A stretch of DNA of 64,000 nt from Agromyces allii (lineage in GTDB: Bacteria > Actinomycetota > Actinomycetes > Actinomycetales > Microbacteriaceae), in NCBI RefSeq assembly GCF_009749385.1, contig NZ_WBIN01000002.1, positions 310,001 through 374,000 on the forward strand. Reading direction: 5' to 3'. Made by a program: the position numbers and the translations under genes. The notes beneath the pieces were generated by a model. That model was not told the origin of the DNA. It did no database searches and worked only from the letters and a program-made list of their open reading frames with translations. Positions 1-8,916 of the stretch are shown here, in pieces. Numbering within the stretch: position 1 is the first letter of the stretch; every line of letters begins with the position of its first letter.

Positions 1-100
1 GAGCATGGCGGTGCGCCGGGAGTGAGCGCGGAAGGGAGCGGGGAAGCGCCCACGGGATGAACCCAGGAACCGAGCCGGGAAACGACCCCGGAAATGCAAG

Positions 101-130
101 AAGGCCCGGATCGAAACCGATCCGGGCCTT
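101..130 (-). terminator. Intrinsic terminator after tRNA-Leu
   Basis: A perfect 13-bp inverted repeat (101-113 with 118-130, 4-nt loop) lies 14 bp past the tRNA 3' end. It starts with AA and ends with TT, so it could work in both directions and could also end a gene entering from the left edge. Confidence 0.8.
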
Positions 131-143
131 CTCGACACAAGCG

Positions 144-227
144 TGCGCGAGGGGGGACTTGAACCCCCACGCCCGTTAGGGCACTAGCACCTCAAGCTAG
201 CGCGTCTGCCATTTCCGCCACCCGCGC
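144..227 (-). tRNA. tRNA-Leu (anticodon GAG)
   Basis: The minus strand folds into a class II cloverleaf of 84 nt. It has a 7-bp acceptor stem (one G-U pair), an anticodon stem CTAGC/GCTAG around the loop TTGAGGT (anticodon GAG), a long variable arm, and a 5-bp G/C T-stem around TTCAAGT. The discriminator base is A and CCA is not encoded. It reads CUC/CUU leucine codons. A possible -10 (TAATGT, 274 to 269) lies upstream on the same strand. Confidence 0.95.
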
Positions 228-436
228 TTGTGTCTGCCTCGCGATTTCTCGCTCGGCAACGAGATGAAACATTAGCACGGTTCCGAACGCGCTTTTGACC
301 ACGGGGGTCGTTTGCACCGCGGGATTCAGGACTTTCCGAGCCTGAAGCGCCGATCAGGGCCATGTTCCGATTTTCGCATGTCGCCGCATCGCGACAGCCG
401 TCGCCCCGATCGACGGCGGCGGCTACGGTGAAGGGC

Positions 437-1789
437 ATGGCCGAGACATCCGCACCGCTGCCCGAGCCCCGCCTCGAGAACGAGCAGAACGAGACCTCCG
501 AACTCGAGGAGACCGCGCTCATCGCGCGCGACCTGATCAGGTTCGACACGTCGAACTACGGCGGGGGCAAGGCGGAGGGCGAGCGCGAGGCCGCCGAGTA
601 CGTCGAGGCGCGCCTTGCGGCACTGGGCCTCTCGCCGCAGATGTTCGAACCCGAGCCGCGGCGCACGAGCGTCGTGGCCCGCGTACCGGGTCGCAACCCC
701 GAGAAGCCCGCGCTCGTGCTCCACGGCCACCTCGACGTGGTGCCGGCCGATGCGCGCAACTGGAGCGTCGACCCGTTCGCGGGCGAGATCCGCGACGGCA
801 TGCTGTGGGGGCGGGGCGCCGTCGACATGAAGGACATGGACGCCATGATGCTCACGGCGCTCGGCGACATCCTGGGCTCGGGGCGCCTGCCCGAGCGCGA
901 GATCGTCGTCGCGTACTTCGCCGACGAGGAGGCCGGTGGCGGTGTGGGCGCGAGCCGGCTCGTCGACGACCACCCCGAACTCTTCGCGGGCGCGACCGAG
1001 GCGATCAGCGAGGTCGGCGGCTACTCGATCACGGTCGGCGGCACGCGCGCCTACCTGCTGCAGACGGGGGAGAAGTCGCTGCTCTGGATCCGGCTTGTCG
1101 CCCGAGGCACGGCCGCGCACGGCTCGCGCCTGATCCGCGACAACGCGATCACGAAGCTCGCCGGCGCGATCGCGCGCATCGGCTCGACCGAGTGGCCTGT
1201 ACGCCTCACCGGCACGACGCGCGAACTGCTCGACCGGGTCGCCGACACGCTCGGCGTCGACCCGCAGCAGGTCTCGCCCGACGAGCTCGCCCTCGCCACG
1301 GGGTCGGCTTCGGGCTTCATCACGGCGACGCTGCGCACGACGTCGAACCCGACGGGCCTCGAAGCGGGCTACAAGCACAACGTGATCCCCGACCGCGCCG
1401 AGGCGCTCATCGACATCCGCACGCTGCCCGGCGAGGAGGACGCGGTGCTCGCCGAGATCGCGCGCATCGCGGGCGACGACATCGAGATCCAGATCGTGCA
1501 CCGCGACGTCGGCCTCGAGTCGCCCACCTCGGGCGCCCTCGTCGACGCCGTGCACACGGCGATCCACGCGCACGACCCCGGCGCGCCCGTGTTCCCGTAC
1601 CTGCTCTCGGGCGGCACCGACAACAAGTCGCTCAGCCGACTCGGCATCACCGGCTACGGCTTCGCTCCGCTGCGCCTGCCGGAGGGTCTCGACTTCCCGG
1701 CGATGTTCCACGGCGTCGACGAGCGGGTGCCGCTGGACGCGCTATTCTTCGGGAGGCAGGTCCTGCGCGACCTCCTCCTCGACTACTGA
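437..1789 (+). CDS. M20/M25/M40-family metallopeptidase
   Basis: A 450-residue cytosolic zinc-dependent amidohydrolase or peptidase of the ArgE/DapE/carboxypeptidase clan. The metal-site motifs are in order: VLHGHLDVV (His98, Asp100), GRGAVDMKD (bridging Asp130), FADEEAGGG (general base and metal Glu164/165) and, near the C-terminus, MFHGVDERV (last His). The middle holds the usual dimerisation or lid domain. I chose the ATG at 437, where homology-like sequence begins; an upstream in-frame ATG at 362 would only add residues from the low-complexity leader. The substrate cannot be read from sequence; a peptide or N-acyl amino acid is likely. uppP follows 49 bp downstream and may be co-transcribed. 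Confidence 0.88.
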   Translation: MAETSAPLPEPRLENEQNETSELEETALIARDLIRFDTSNYGGGKAEGEREAAEYVEARLAALGLSPQMFEPEPRRTSVVARVPGRNPEKPALVLHGHLDVVPADARNWSVDPFAGEIRDGMLWGRGAVDMKDMDAMMLTALGDILGSGRLPEREIVVAYFADEEAGGGVGASRLVDDHPELFAGATEAISEVGGYSITVGGTRAYLLQTGEKSLLWIRLVARGTAAHGSRLIRDNAITKLAGAIARIGSTEWPVRLTGTTRELLDRVADTLGVDPQQVSPDELALATGSASGFITATLRTTSNPTGLEAGYKHNVIPDRAEALIDIRTLPGEEDAVLAEIARIAGDDIEIQIVHRDVGLESPTSGALVDAVHTAIHAHDPGAPVFPYLLSGGTDNKSLSRLGITGYGFAPLRLPEGLDFPAMFHGVDERVPLDALFFGRQVLRDLLLDY

Positions 1790-1838
1790 CGGTCCACGCG
1801 AGCTCCGGGCCTCCGGAGAGGAAAGGCGGCCCAGCCAC

Positions 1839-2657
1839 GTGATCGAAGCGCTCATCCTCGGATTCGTCCAGGGACTCACCGAGTTCCTCCCCATCTCCTC
1901 GAGCGCCCACCTGCGCATCCTCGGCGAGTTCCTGCCCGGAGCCCAAGACCCCGGAGCCGCGTTCACCGCCATCACCCAGCTCGGCACCGAGACCGCGGTC
2001 ATCGTGTTCTTCTGGCGCGACATCGTGCGCATCATCTCGCACTGGTTCGGCTCGTTCACGGGCCGCGTGCCGCGCAACGACCCCGACGCGCGCATGGGCT
2101 GGCTCATCATCATCGGCTCGCTGCCGATCATCGTGCTCGGGCTGCTCTTCCAGGACGCGATCGAGACCACGCTCCGCTCGCTCTGGATCACCGCGACCAT
2201 GCTCGTGGTCTTCGGCCTGATCCTGGGACTCGCCGACTGGGCCGGGGCCAAGCGCCGCAAGCTCGACGACCTCACGGTCGGCCACGGCGTCGTCTTCGGC
2301 TTCGCGCAGGCGCTCGCGCTCATCCCGGGCGTCTCGCGCTCGGGCGGCACGATCACCGCTGGGCTCTTCCTCGGCTACGAACGTGCGGCCGCCGCGCGAT
2401 ACGCGTTCCTGCTCGCGATCCCCGCCGTCTTCGGCAGCGGCCTCTACCAGCTCGCGAAGAGCCTGGGGGAGCCCTCGGTCTACAACCTCGTCGAGACGGG
2501 CGCGGCCACCGTGGTGGCGTTCTTCGTGGGTCTCGCCGTGATCGCGTTCTTCATGAGCTACATCTCCAAGCGCAGCTTCCTGCCGTTCGTGATCTACCGG
2601 GTGCTGCTCGGCGGCACGCTGTTCGTGCTGCTCGGCATGGGCGTCATCCAGCCTTGA
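1839..2657 (+). CDS. uppP: Undecaprenyl-diphosphatase
   Basis: Integral membrane phosphatase, 272 aa, the usual size for UppP/BacA. It dephosphorylates undecaprenyl pyrophosphate to recycle the lipid carrier of peptidoglycan synthesis, and overexpression in other bacteria gives bacitracin resistance. Signature regions are [15 protein letters not shown] (residues 11-25) and the second catalytic loop GVSRSGGT, among about seven hydrophobic segments. The start is GTG at 1839, with a GA-rich ribosome site (GAGAGGAAAGG) about 10 nt upstream. The sequence after the stop is a tandem repeat (see 2656-2698). Confidence 0.95.
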   Translation: MIEALILGFVQGLTEFLPISSSAHLRILGEFLPGAQDPGAAFTAITQLGTETAVIVFFWRDIVRIISHWFGSFTGRVPRNDPDARMGWLIIIGSLPIIVLGLLFQDAIETTLRSLWITATMLVVFGLILGLADWAGAKRRKLDDLTVGHGVVFGFAQALALIPGVSRSGGTITAGLFLGYERAAAARYAFLLAIPAVFGSGLYQLAKSLGEPSVYNLVETGAATVVAFFVGLAVIAFFMSYISKRSFLPFVIYRVLLGGTLFVLLGMGVIQP

Positions 2658-2698
2658 CCACCGGGCAGCGCTGACCGCCGGGCAGCGCTGATCGCCGG
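2656..2698. repeat. 17-nt tandem repeat at the uppP stop
   Basis: Two 17-nt units (2656-2672 and 2673-2689), differing at one base, plus a partial third unit run on from the last two bases of the uppP stop codon. The unit is GACCRCCGGGCAGCGCT. It looks like local slippage duplication of the gene end; no function is evident. Confidence 0.7.
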
Positions 2699-2750
2699 TC
2701 GACGCGACCGCGTGAGGCATCCGCCCGTCGCGATGCACGGCGACGGATGC

Positions 2751-2773
2751 CGCGCGCCGGCGACCGGCGCGCG
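2751..2773. terminator. Terminator between convergent uppP and PAC2 genes
   Basis: A perfect 10-bp all-GC stem (2751-2760 with 2764-2773) with a CGA loop lies between the converging genes. A second hairpin just before it is built from GGCATCCG (2716-2723) and CGGATGCC (2744-2751). There is no long U-tract, as is common for actinobacterial terminators. Confidence 0.65.
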
Positions 2774-2788
2774 CTCGCGCAGTGCCGC

Positions 2789-3757
2789 TCAGGCGTCGCG
2801 CGGGCGCCAGGGCTCGTCGCGCGGACCTTCGCCGCGCGGCGGCTCGTTGCGCCCGTCGGGGCCGTCGCCGCGGCGCCGGAGGTAGCGCTCGAACTCCTGC
2901 GCGATCGCCTCGCCGCTCGCCTCGGGGGCGTCGACGGCGTCGCGCGCGCGTTCGAGCTGCTCGATGTAGCCGGCCATGTCCTCGTCTTCGGCGGCGAGCG
3001 CGTCGACGCCGGACTCCCACGTCTTGGCCTCGTCCTCGAGGGTGCCGCGGGGGATGCTGAGCCCGGTGAGCTCCTCGAGCTTGCCGAGGAGCGCGAGCAC
3101 GGCCTTGGGGGAGGGGGCGTTGTGCACGTAGTGCGGCACCGAGGCCCAGAGCGAGATCGTGGGGATGCCGGCGCGCTCGGCCTGGTCGGCGAGCACGCTG
3201 AGGATGCCGACGGGGCCCTCGTAGGTCGAGCGTTCGAGGCCGAGGCGGTCGCGCAGCTCGCGGTTCTCGCTCGAGGCGAAGACCGAGAGCGGGCGCGTGT
3301 GCGGGGCGTCGGCGAGCATCGCGCCGAGCAGCACGACGCCCTCGATGTCGGCCGCGAGGGCCTGGTCGACGAGTTCGGCGGCGAAGCTCTTCCAGCTGCG
3401 GGCGGGTTCGGCGCCCAGCAGCACGTGCAGGGTGTCGGCCCCGGGGCCGGTGACCCGCTCGTCGTCGTCGGTCGGCTGGTCGGATGCCGCGGCATCCGCA
3501 TCGATCGACGGCGCGGGCCCGCGCAGCGAGGCGCCCGGCCACTCGATGCGCCGCGATCCGTCGTCGCCCTGCACGATGGTCGGCCGGGTGAACTGGTAGT
3601 CGAAGTAGAGCTCCGGATCGACGGCGGCGATCTCGACGAGGCTCAGGCGTTCGGCGAGCAGTTTCGCCGCACCCGTCGCGGCCTCGCCTGCGTCGTTCCA
3701 CCCCTCGAACGCGACGACCAGCAGCCTGCCGCCCTCGAATCCGGCCGCCTGATTCAC
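2789..3757 (-). CDS. PAC2-family protein (first copy)
   Basis: A 322-residue protein of the PAC2 family, named after the human proteasome assembly chaperone 2 fold. In actinobacteria it is a soluble protein of unknown function. The N-terminal part has the family pattern of a hydrophobic strand followed by FEGWNDAGEAATGA. The central part contains LLGAMLADAPHTRP, resembling the PHTRP of the second copy at 60210. The C-terminal 70 residues are acidic then Arg-rich (EFERYLRRRGD). The start is GTG at 3757. It is divergent from the HAD/trmI genes. PAC2 genes often sit near trmI and the Pup-proteasome locus in actinobacteria, but no proteasome genes are present here. Confidence 0.85.
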   Translation of the reverse strand: MNQAAGFEGGRLLVVAFEGWNDAGEAATGAAKLLAERLSLVEIAAVDPELYFDYQFTRPTIVQGDDGSRRIEWPGASLRGPAPSIDADAAASDQPTDDDERVTGPGADTLHVLLGAEPARSWKSFAAELVDQALAADIEGVVLLGAMLADAPHTRPLSVFASSENRELRDRLGLERSTYEGPVGILSVLADQAERAGIPTISLWASVPHYVHNAPSPKAVLALLGKLEELTGLSIPRGTLEDEAKTWESGVDALAAEDEDMAGYIEQLERARDAVDAPEASGEAIAQEFERYLRRRGDGPDGRNEPPRGEGPRDEPWRPRDA

Positions 3758-3833
3758 GCTCGGTGCCCCGCTCTCCGACCCGGATCACCCGGGTCATCTC
3801 CCACAATAGGCCGTGCCCGTAGACTTGACGGTT

Positions 3834-4508
3834 GTGACCACTCGCCTTCCCGCCGCAGTCCTCTGGGACATGGACGGCACGATCGTCGACACCGAGCCCT
3901 ACTGGATGGCGGCCGAAGAAGAACTGGTCGGCTCGTTCGGCGGCACCTGGACCCACGAAGACGCCATGCGGCTCGTCGGCAGCGGCCTCTGGGAGTCGGC
4001 GCGCATCTTCCAGGAGCACGGGGTCGACCTCGACGCCGACGCGATCGTGGCGTGGCTCACCGAGCGCGTGCGCGAGCAGCTGAACGAGTTCGGCCTGCCC
4101 TGGCGACCGGGCGCCCGCGAACTGCTCGAGGCGCTGCGCGAGGCCTCCGTGCCGACGGCGCTCGTGACCATGTCGGTGCGTTCCATGGCCGACGACGTCA
4201 TCGCGGCGATCCCGTTCCACGCGTTCGACGCGATCGTGACCGGCGACTCCGTGACGAACGCCAAGCCGCACCCCGAGCCCTACCTCGTCGCCGCGGCCGA
4301 GCTCGGCGTCGACATCGCCGACTGCGTCGCCTTCGAGGACTCGCCGACCGGCGTGGCCTCGGCCGCCGCATCGGGCGCCATCACCGTGGGCGTGCCCAAC
4401 ATCCTCTCGCTCGACGAGACACCGGCGACGGTGCTCTGGTCGAGCCTCGACGGGCGGACGGTGGCCGACGTGGCCGCGCTCGCCCATTCACGAAAGGCGA
4501 GCGCATGA
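3834..4508 (+). CDS. HAD-superfamily phosphatase, beta-phosphoglucomutase-like
   Basis: A 224-residue haloacid dehalogenase-like hydrolase. Motif I is LWDMDGTIVDTEP (nucleophile Asp12, acid/base Asp14), motif II is the Thr/Ser in LVTMSVRSM, motif III is the Lys in NAKPHPEPY, and motif IV is FEDSPTGVASA. The all-alpha cap inserted after motif I is of the subfamily IA type, which acts on small sugar phosphates or similar substrates. I chose GTG 3834 because TAGACT (3820-3825) lies 8 nt upstream as a leaderless -10; an in-frame GTG at 3813 would overlap that promoter. The gene overlaps trmI by ATGA (4505-4508), so the two are translationally coupled. Confidence 0.9.
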   Translation: MTTRLPAAVLWDMDGTIVDTEPYWMAAEEELVGSFGGTWTHEDAMRLVGSGLWESARIFQEHGVDLDADAIVAWLTERVREQLNEFGLPWRPGARELLEALREASVPTALVTMSVRSMADDVIAAIPFHAFDAIVTGDSVTNAKPHPEPYLVAAAELGVDIADCVAFEDSPTGVASAAASGAITVGVPNILSLDETPATVLWSSLDGRTVADVAALAHSRKASA

Positions 4509-5533
4509 GCGCGTCCCGCGGCGAACGCAGCGGCCCCTTCCAGATCGGTGACCGCGTGCAGCTCACGGGCCCCAAGGCCCGCATGCACACCATCACCCTC
4601 GAACCGGGCAAGATGTTCCACTCGCACAAGGGCCTCATCGCCCACGACGAGATCATCGGCCTGCCCGACGGCTCGGTCGTCGCGAACCAGGTCGGCATCG
4701 AGTACCTCGCGCTGCGGCCCCTGCTCAGCGACTTCGTCATGTCGATGCCGCGCGGCGCCGCGATCGTCTACCCGAAGGACGCCGCGCAGATCCTCGCGCA
4801 GGCCGACATCTTCCCCGGCGCGACGGTCGTCGAGGCCGGCGTCGGCTCCGGCGCGCTGTCGCTGTGGCTGCTCCGCGGCATCGGGCCGGAGGGCCGCCTG
4901 CACTCGTTCGAGCGCCGCGAGGACTTCGCGGGCGTGGCACGCGGCAACGTGGCGACGTTCCACGGCGCCGACCCCGAGAACTGGACCATCACGCTGGGCG
5001 ACCTCGCCGAGGCCCTGCCCGAGGTCGCGCCCGAGGCATCCGTCGACCGCGTCGTGCTCGACATGCTCGCACCGTGGGAGTGCCTCGGCGCCGTGTCGAC
5101 CGCGCTGAAGCCGGGCGGCGTGCTGCTCTGCTACATCGCCACGGTCACACAGCTCTCGCGCGTCGCCGAGGCGATCCGCGCAACGGGGGAGTACACCGAG
5201 CCCCAGTCCTCCGAGACGATGGTGCGCGGCTGGCACGTGCAGGGCCTCGCCGTTCGCCCCGACCACCGCATGATCGCCCACACGGGCTTCCTGCTCACGG
5301 CCCGCCGCCTCGCGCCCGACACCGTGCTTCCCGAGCTCAAGCGACGCCCGTCGAAGACCGACTTCAGCGACGAGGACGTCGAGCTCTGGACCCCCGGCGC
5401 GCTCGGCGAGCGCACCGTCAGCGACAAGGCGCTGCGCAAGCGCGTCAGGGCTGCGGATGCCGCGGCCGCGCGTTCGCGCGAGGGCGCCGGCCCCGACGAC
5501 GACGCGCCCGAACCCTCAGGCGAAGCCGAGTAG
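4505..5533 (+). CDS. trmI: tRNA (adenine-58-N1)-methyltransferase
   Basis: A 342-residue SAM-dependent enzyme that makes m1A58 in the T-loop of tRNA, orthologous in family and context to Mycobacterium TrmI (Rv2118c). The N-terminal beta-rich domain (to about residue 70) is followed by a Rossmann fold. The SAM loop is VVEAGVGSGALSLWLLRG, with the later motifs LDMLAPWECLGAV and a YIATVTQLSR region. The C-terminal tail (about 50 residues) is Arg/Asp-rich and probably disordered. The ATG at 4505 overlaps the HAD gene stop. Its own stop TAG forms the first bases of a TAGGCT -10-like box in front of the FKBP gene. Confidence 0.95.
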   Translation: MSASRGERSGPFQIGDRVQLTGPKARMHTITLEPGKMFHSHKGLIAHDEIIGLPDGSVVANQVGIEYLALRPLLSDFVMSMPRGAAIVYPKDAAQILAQADIFPGATVVEAGVGSGALSLWLLRGIGPEGRLHSFERREDFAGVARGNVATFHGADPENWTITLGDLAEALPEVAPEASVDRVVLDMLAPWECLGAVSTALKPGGVLLCYIATVTQLSRVAEAIRATGEYTEPQSSETMVRGWHVQGLAVRPDHRMIAHTGFLLTARRLAPDTVLPELKRRPSKTDFSDEDVELWTPGALGERTVSDKALRKRVRAADAAAARSREGAGPDDDAPEPSGEAE

Positions 5534-5575
5534 GCTTTCACCGCCCACCGCGACCCCACCAAGAATCGAGGATCA

Positions 5576-6520
5576 GTGCGCTCGTCACTCGCGCTCATCG
5601 CCACCGTCGGCCTCGTCGCCGTCGCCCTCACGGGATGCGCCGCATCGGCGCCCGCCCCCGAGGCGACCCCCGGAGACTCGTCTGCGGCGGTCGAGGTGAG
5701 CGGCAAGTTCGGCGAGGAGCCCAAGGTCTCCTTCCCGTCGCCGCTCAACCCCGAAGAGACCCAGTGCACCGAGATCATCGAGGGCACCGGTCCGCTCCTG
5801 AGCGAGGGCCAGCTGGCGCTCGTCGGCCTCGGCGTCTACAACGGCGCGACCGGCGACGAGATCCAGGTCACGGGCTTCGGCGACACCGACCCGGTGCCCC
5901 TGAACGTGAACGCGTCGGCGACCATGCCCGGCATCGCGAAGGGCCTGACCTGCGCGCGCGAGGGTTCGCGCGTCGTGGTGGTCGTGCCCGAGAAGGACGG
6001 CTTCGGCCCGAACGGCAACCCGTCGGTCGGCGTCGAGCCCGGCGACAGCATCGTGTTCGTGGTCGACGTGCAGCGGGCGTTCCCGTCGCGCGCCGACGGC
6101 ACGCCGCAGCTGACCCGCGACCGGTTCCCCGCCGTGGTGCTCGCACCCGACGGCCGCCCCGGCATCACGGTTCCCAAGATCGATCCTCCGAAGTCGCTCC
6201 AGCAGGAGACCCTCCTGCAGGGCTCCGGCGAGGTCGTCGAAGACGGCGACACCGTGGTCGTGCAGTACACGGGCGTGCTGTGGGACGAGGGCACCGCGTT
6301 CGACTCCAGCTGGGAGAAGGGCACCCCCGCGACCTTCGTGGTCGGCGAGGGCGGCCAGGTGATCCCCGGCTTCTCGAAGGCGCTCATCGGCCAGAAGGTC
6401 GGCTCCCAGATCGGCGTCATCATCCCGCCGTCCGAGGGCTACGGCGAGCAGGGCAACAGCGGCGGCGTGCCCGCCAATGCGACCCTCTTCTTCGTCATCG
6501 ACATCCTGGGCGTGATCTGA
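5576..6520 (+). CDS. FKBP-type peptidyl-prolyl isomerase lipoprotein
   Basis: A 314-residue secreted lipoprotein. The signal peptide ends in the lipobox ALTGC (Cys21), so it should be anchored to the outer face of the membrane. The first FKBP-like module (about 60-165) is degenerate. The second (about 205-314) is complete, with DTVVVQYTGVLWDEGTAFDSS, a VIPGFSKALIGQKVGS loop and a C-terminal FFVIDILGVI strand. It probably helps exported proteins fold. The start is GTG 5576 with GAGGA upstream. In Mycobacterium the interval between trmI and pafB holds mpa, dop, pup, prcBA and pafA; here this single gene takes that place. Confidence 0.9.
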   Translation: MRSSLALIATVGLVAVALTGCAASAPAPEATPGDSSAAVEVSGKFGEEPKVSFPSPLNPEETQCTEIIEGTGPLLSEGQLALVGLGVYNGATGDEIQVTGFGDTDPVPLNVNASATMPGIAKGLTCAREGSRVVVVVPEKDGFGPNGNPSVGVEPGDSIVFVVDVQRAFPSRADGTPQLTRDRFPAVVLAPDGRPGITVPKIDPPKSLQQETLLQGSGEVVEDGDTVVVQYTGVLWDEGTAFDSSWEKGTPATFVVGEGGQVIPGFSKALIGQKVGSQIGVIIPPSEGYGEQGNSGGVPANATLFFVIDILGVI

Positions 6521-6578
6521 CGTCTCGACTCCCTTCGTTCCGGCGACCGGTCGCTTCGGCGTGGGTAAGATCGCTCCT

Positions 6579-7604
6579 GTGACCGGCGCCGAACGAAGAG
6601 ACGTGAAGATCCCGGTCGAAGACCGACTGTTCAGCCTCGTCCTCGCGCTGCTCGCGACCGAGACCGGCCTGCTGAAGGCCGAGATCCTCTCGACCGTGCG
6701 CGGCTATGCCGAGAAGTACGACCCGCACGGCTCCAACGCGAATCTGGAGCGGCAGTTCGAGCGCGACAAGGACGAGGTGCGCGAGCTCGGCATCCCGCTC
6801 GAGACCGTCGAGTCGCCCGATCGCCCCGGTGACAACCAGGCGCTGCGCTATCGCATCCCCAAGGGCCAGTACGACCTGCCCGACGAGGTGCGGTTCACGC
6901 CAGACGAGCTCGCGCTGCTCGCCCTCGCGGGCGAGGTCTGGCGCGGGGCGTCGCTGTCCGAAGACTCGCGCCGTGCGCTGACGAAGATCCGTGGGCTCGG
7001 CATCGAGCCGCGCGAGCCGGTCATCGGCTACGCACCGCGGCTCCGGGTGCGCGAGGCGGCCTTCGAGCCGCTGCGCACGGCGCTCGACCGACGCCAGCGC
7101 GTTCGGTTCGCCTACCTCAAGCCCGGCGAGACGGCCCCGCGCGAGCGCCGCGTCGACCCCTACGCCGTCGTGCTGCACGAGGGCCGCTGGCACCTGCACG
7201 GCCGCGACGTCGACGCCGACGGCCTCCGCACGTTCCTCCTCTCGCGCATCGTCGGCAAGGTCGACGTCGTGCCCGGTGCCACGTTCGCGCCGCCCGCCGA
7301 GGGCATCCAGGACCGCATCCTCGCCGAACTCGACGAACTGCGGCTCAGCAACGTCGCCGACCTCGCCGTGACGGCGGGCAGCGACGCCGAGGTGCGTCTC
7401 GGCAAGCGCGCGGTGCTCGGCGACGAGGATGCCGGCGTGATCCGGCTGCACTACACGGATGTCGCGGTGTTCGCCGACGAGCTCGCGGCCTACGGCCCCG
7501 AGGTCAGGGTGCTCACCCCGCCCGACCTCCGCGACGCGGTGCGCGACCGTCTCCGGCTCGTCGCCGAGACGCACGCCGCACGCGACCCCCGAGGAGCACG
7601 ATGA
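6579..7604 (+). CDS. pafB: WYL-domain transcriptional regulator PafB
   Basis: A 341-residue regulator with an N-terminal winged helix-turn-helix (about 5-75: VEDRLFSLVLALLATE followed by the ERQFERDKDEVRELG recognition region). A central WYL domain has the HLHGRDVDADGLRTFLLSRI segment, and a C-terminal WCX extension follows. PafB pairs with PafC as an activator of the RecA/LexA-independent DNA-damage response in mycobacteria, where WYL domains are proposed to sense single-stranded DNA. TAAGAT at 6566-6571 followed 7 nt later by GTG 6579 points to a leaderless start. It overlaps pafC by ATGA. The regulator pair is kept although pafA and the proteasome are absent. Confidence 0.92.
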   Translation: MTGAERRDVKIPVEDRLFSLVLALLATETGLLKAEILSTVRGYAEKYDPHGSNANLERQFERDKDEVRELGIPLETVESPDRPGDNQALRYRIPKGQYDLPDEVRFTPDELALLALAGEVWRGASLSEDSRRALTKIRGLGIEPREPVIGYAPRLRVREAAFEPLRTALDRRQRVRFAYLKPGETAPRERRVDPYAVVLHEGRWHLHGRDVDADGLRTFLLSRIVGKVDVVPGATFAPPAEGIQDRILAELDELRLSNVADLAVTAGSDAEVRLGKRAVLGDEDAGVIRLHYTDVAVFADELAAYGPEVRVLTPPDLRDAVRDRLRLVAETHAARDPRGAR

Positions 7605-8584
7605 CCCAGCGACGCGCAGCACTGCGCGCACCCGACAAGCTCGTGTTCCTGCTCTCGCTCGTTCCGTACCTCATCGAGCAGCAGGTCGTCACGGTCGCCG
7701 AGGCCGCGGCCCACTTCGGATCCACCGACGAGCAGATCCGCGACGCGGTGCGGCTGATCGCGATGTCCGGGCTCCCGGGCGACACCGGCACGTACCAGTC
7801 GAACGACCTGTTCGACATCGACTGGGACGCCTTCGAGGAGCACGACGAGATCGTGATCGTGCACCACGTCGCGATCGACGAGGCGCCCCGGCTCGCCGCC
7901 CGCGAGGCGGCGGCGCTCATCGCCGGCCTGCAGTACCTCGCCGCCCTGCCCGAGAACGCCGACAGCAGCGCGCTCGCCTCGCTCACGGCGAAGCTCCGCG
8001 CGGGCGCCTCGGCGACCCCGTCGGGCCTCGCGATCGCCGAGCCCGTCGCCGATTCCTCGCTCGCGCTCATCCGCGAGGCCATCACCGGCGGCCGACAGCT
8101 CGAGTTCGACTACCTCAACGCGCGGGGCGAGGCCGGGCGGCGACGCACCGATCCGCTGCGGATGCTTTCACAAGACGCCGACTGGTACCTGCAGGCGTAC
8201 TGCCACACGCGCGAGGACGTGCGCAACTTCCGGGTCGATCGCATGAGCGAACTTGAGGTCCTCGACTTCCCGGTGGGCGACCACGCCGACCTCGACGTGC
8301 CCGAGACGCTGTTCCAGGGCTCATCGTCCGACCTCGACGTGGTCGTCGACGTGGCGGCCGAGGCGCTGCCGCTCCTCGCCGACTACCTGGCCGACTCCTC
8401 GACCCAGGAGGTCGACGGGCGACTCCGCGTGACCCTGCGCCTCGCGCACGTGCACGGACTCAAGCGACTCGTCTCCGGCCTGCCCGGACTCGTCACGGTC
8501 GTGGCTCCGGCCGACGCGCGTCAGGTCGTCGCCGAGTGGGCGGCCGCCGGGCTGCAGGGCTACGACGAGGCATCCGTCCGCTGA
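7601..8584 (+). CDS. pafC: WYL-domain transcriptional regulator PafC
   Basis: A 327-residue partner of PafB with the same architecture: N-terminal HTH (about 8-75, LVFLLSLVPYLIEQQVVTV), WYL core (ADWYLQAYCHTREDVRNFRVD, about 188-208) and a WCX domain. The two proteins form the heteromeric PafBC activator in mycobacteria. The start ATG overlaps the pafB stop by 4 bp. Spacing to tatA is 65 bp with a separate TAGACT -10 at 8611-8616, so tatA has its own promoter. Confidence 0.92.
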   Translation: MTQRRAALRAPDKLVFLLSLVPYLIEQQVVTVAEAAAHFGSTDEQIRDAVRLIAMSGLPGDTGTYQSNDLFDIDWDAFEEHDEIVIVHHVAIDEAPRLAAREAAALIAGLQYLAALPENADSSALASLTAKLRAGASATPSGLAIAEPVADSSLALIREAITGGRQLEFDYLNARGEAGRRRTDPLRMLSQDADWYLQAYCHTREDVRNFRVDRMSELEVLDFPVGDHADLDVPETLFQGSSSDLDVVVDVAAEALPLLADYLADSSTQEVDGRLRVTLRLAHVHGLKRLVSGLPGLVTVVAPADARQVVAEWAAAGLQGYDEASVR

Positions 8585-8649
8585 GCGCGTACGCTCCGCA
8601 CCCGACCCGTTAGACTGACCTCCACATCCCCGTCAGAATTGGACGCCGC

Positions 8650-8913
8650 ATGTTCGCAAACCTCACCGGATGGCACTTCCTGATCATCCTGGTCATCATC
8701 CTGCTGCTCTTCGGCGCGCCCAAGCTTCCGGCGCTCGCGCGGAGCCTCGGGCAGTCGATGAAGATCCTCAAGTCCGAGGTGCGCGACTCCGACGCAGACG
8801 GCAAGGCCGACACGACGGGCGACGCCCCTGCTGCGGGCGACAACGCCGCGAGCACCGGCACGAACACGGCCGAGGGCACGGCGAAGAAGCCCGATTCCTC
8901 CTCGGGCGCCTGA
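8650..8913 (+). CDS. tatA: Sec-independent translocase subunit TatA
   Basis: An 87-residue TatA: a short N-terminus, one transmembrane helix (LIILVIILLLFG, about 10-21), the FGxPKLPALARSLGQSM amphipathic helix, and an acidic, Ser/Thr/Ala-rich tail. It forms the pore-like oligomer that moves folded twin-arginine substrates, together with TatC encoded directly downstream. In this window QcrA (Rieske) is a likely Tat client. The -10 TAGACT (8611) leaves a leader of about 25-30 nt. Confidence 0.95.
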   Translation: MFANLTGWHFLIILVIILLLFGAPKLPALARSLGQSMKILKSEVRDSDADGKADTTGDAPAAGDNAASTGTNTAEGTAKKPDSSSGA

Positions 8914-8916
8914 CGC

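Noticed and set aside
1..60. Open frame from the left edge to a TGA at 58-60 (EHGGAPGVSAEG...), possibly the C-terminus of a plus-strand gene.
   Set aside because: Only 19 codons and no recognisable motif; another frame also stops at 24. Cannot be told from chance.
1647..4487. Very long minus-strand open frame antisense to uppP and the HAD gene.
   Set aside because: Arg/Glu/His-rich sequence typical of the shadow frame of GC-rich coding DNA; the plus-strand genes have clear families.
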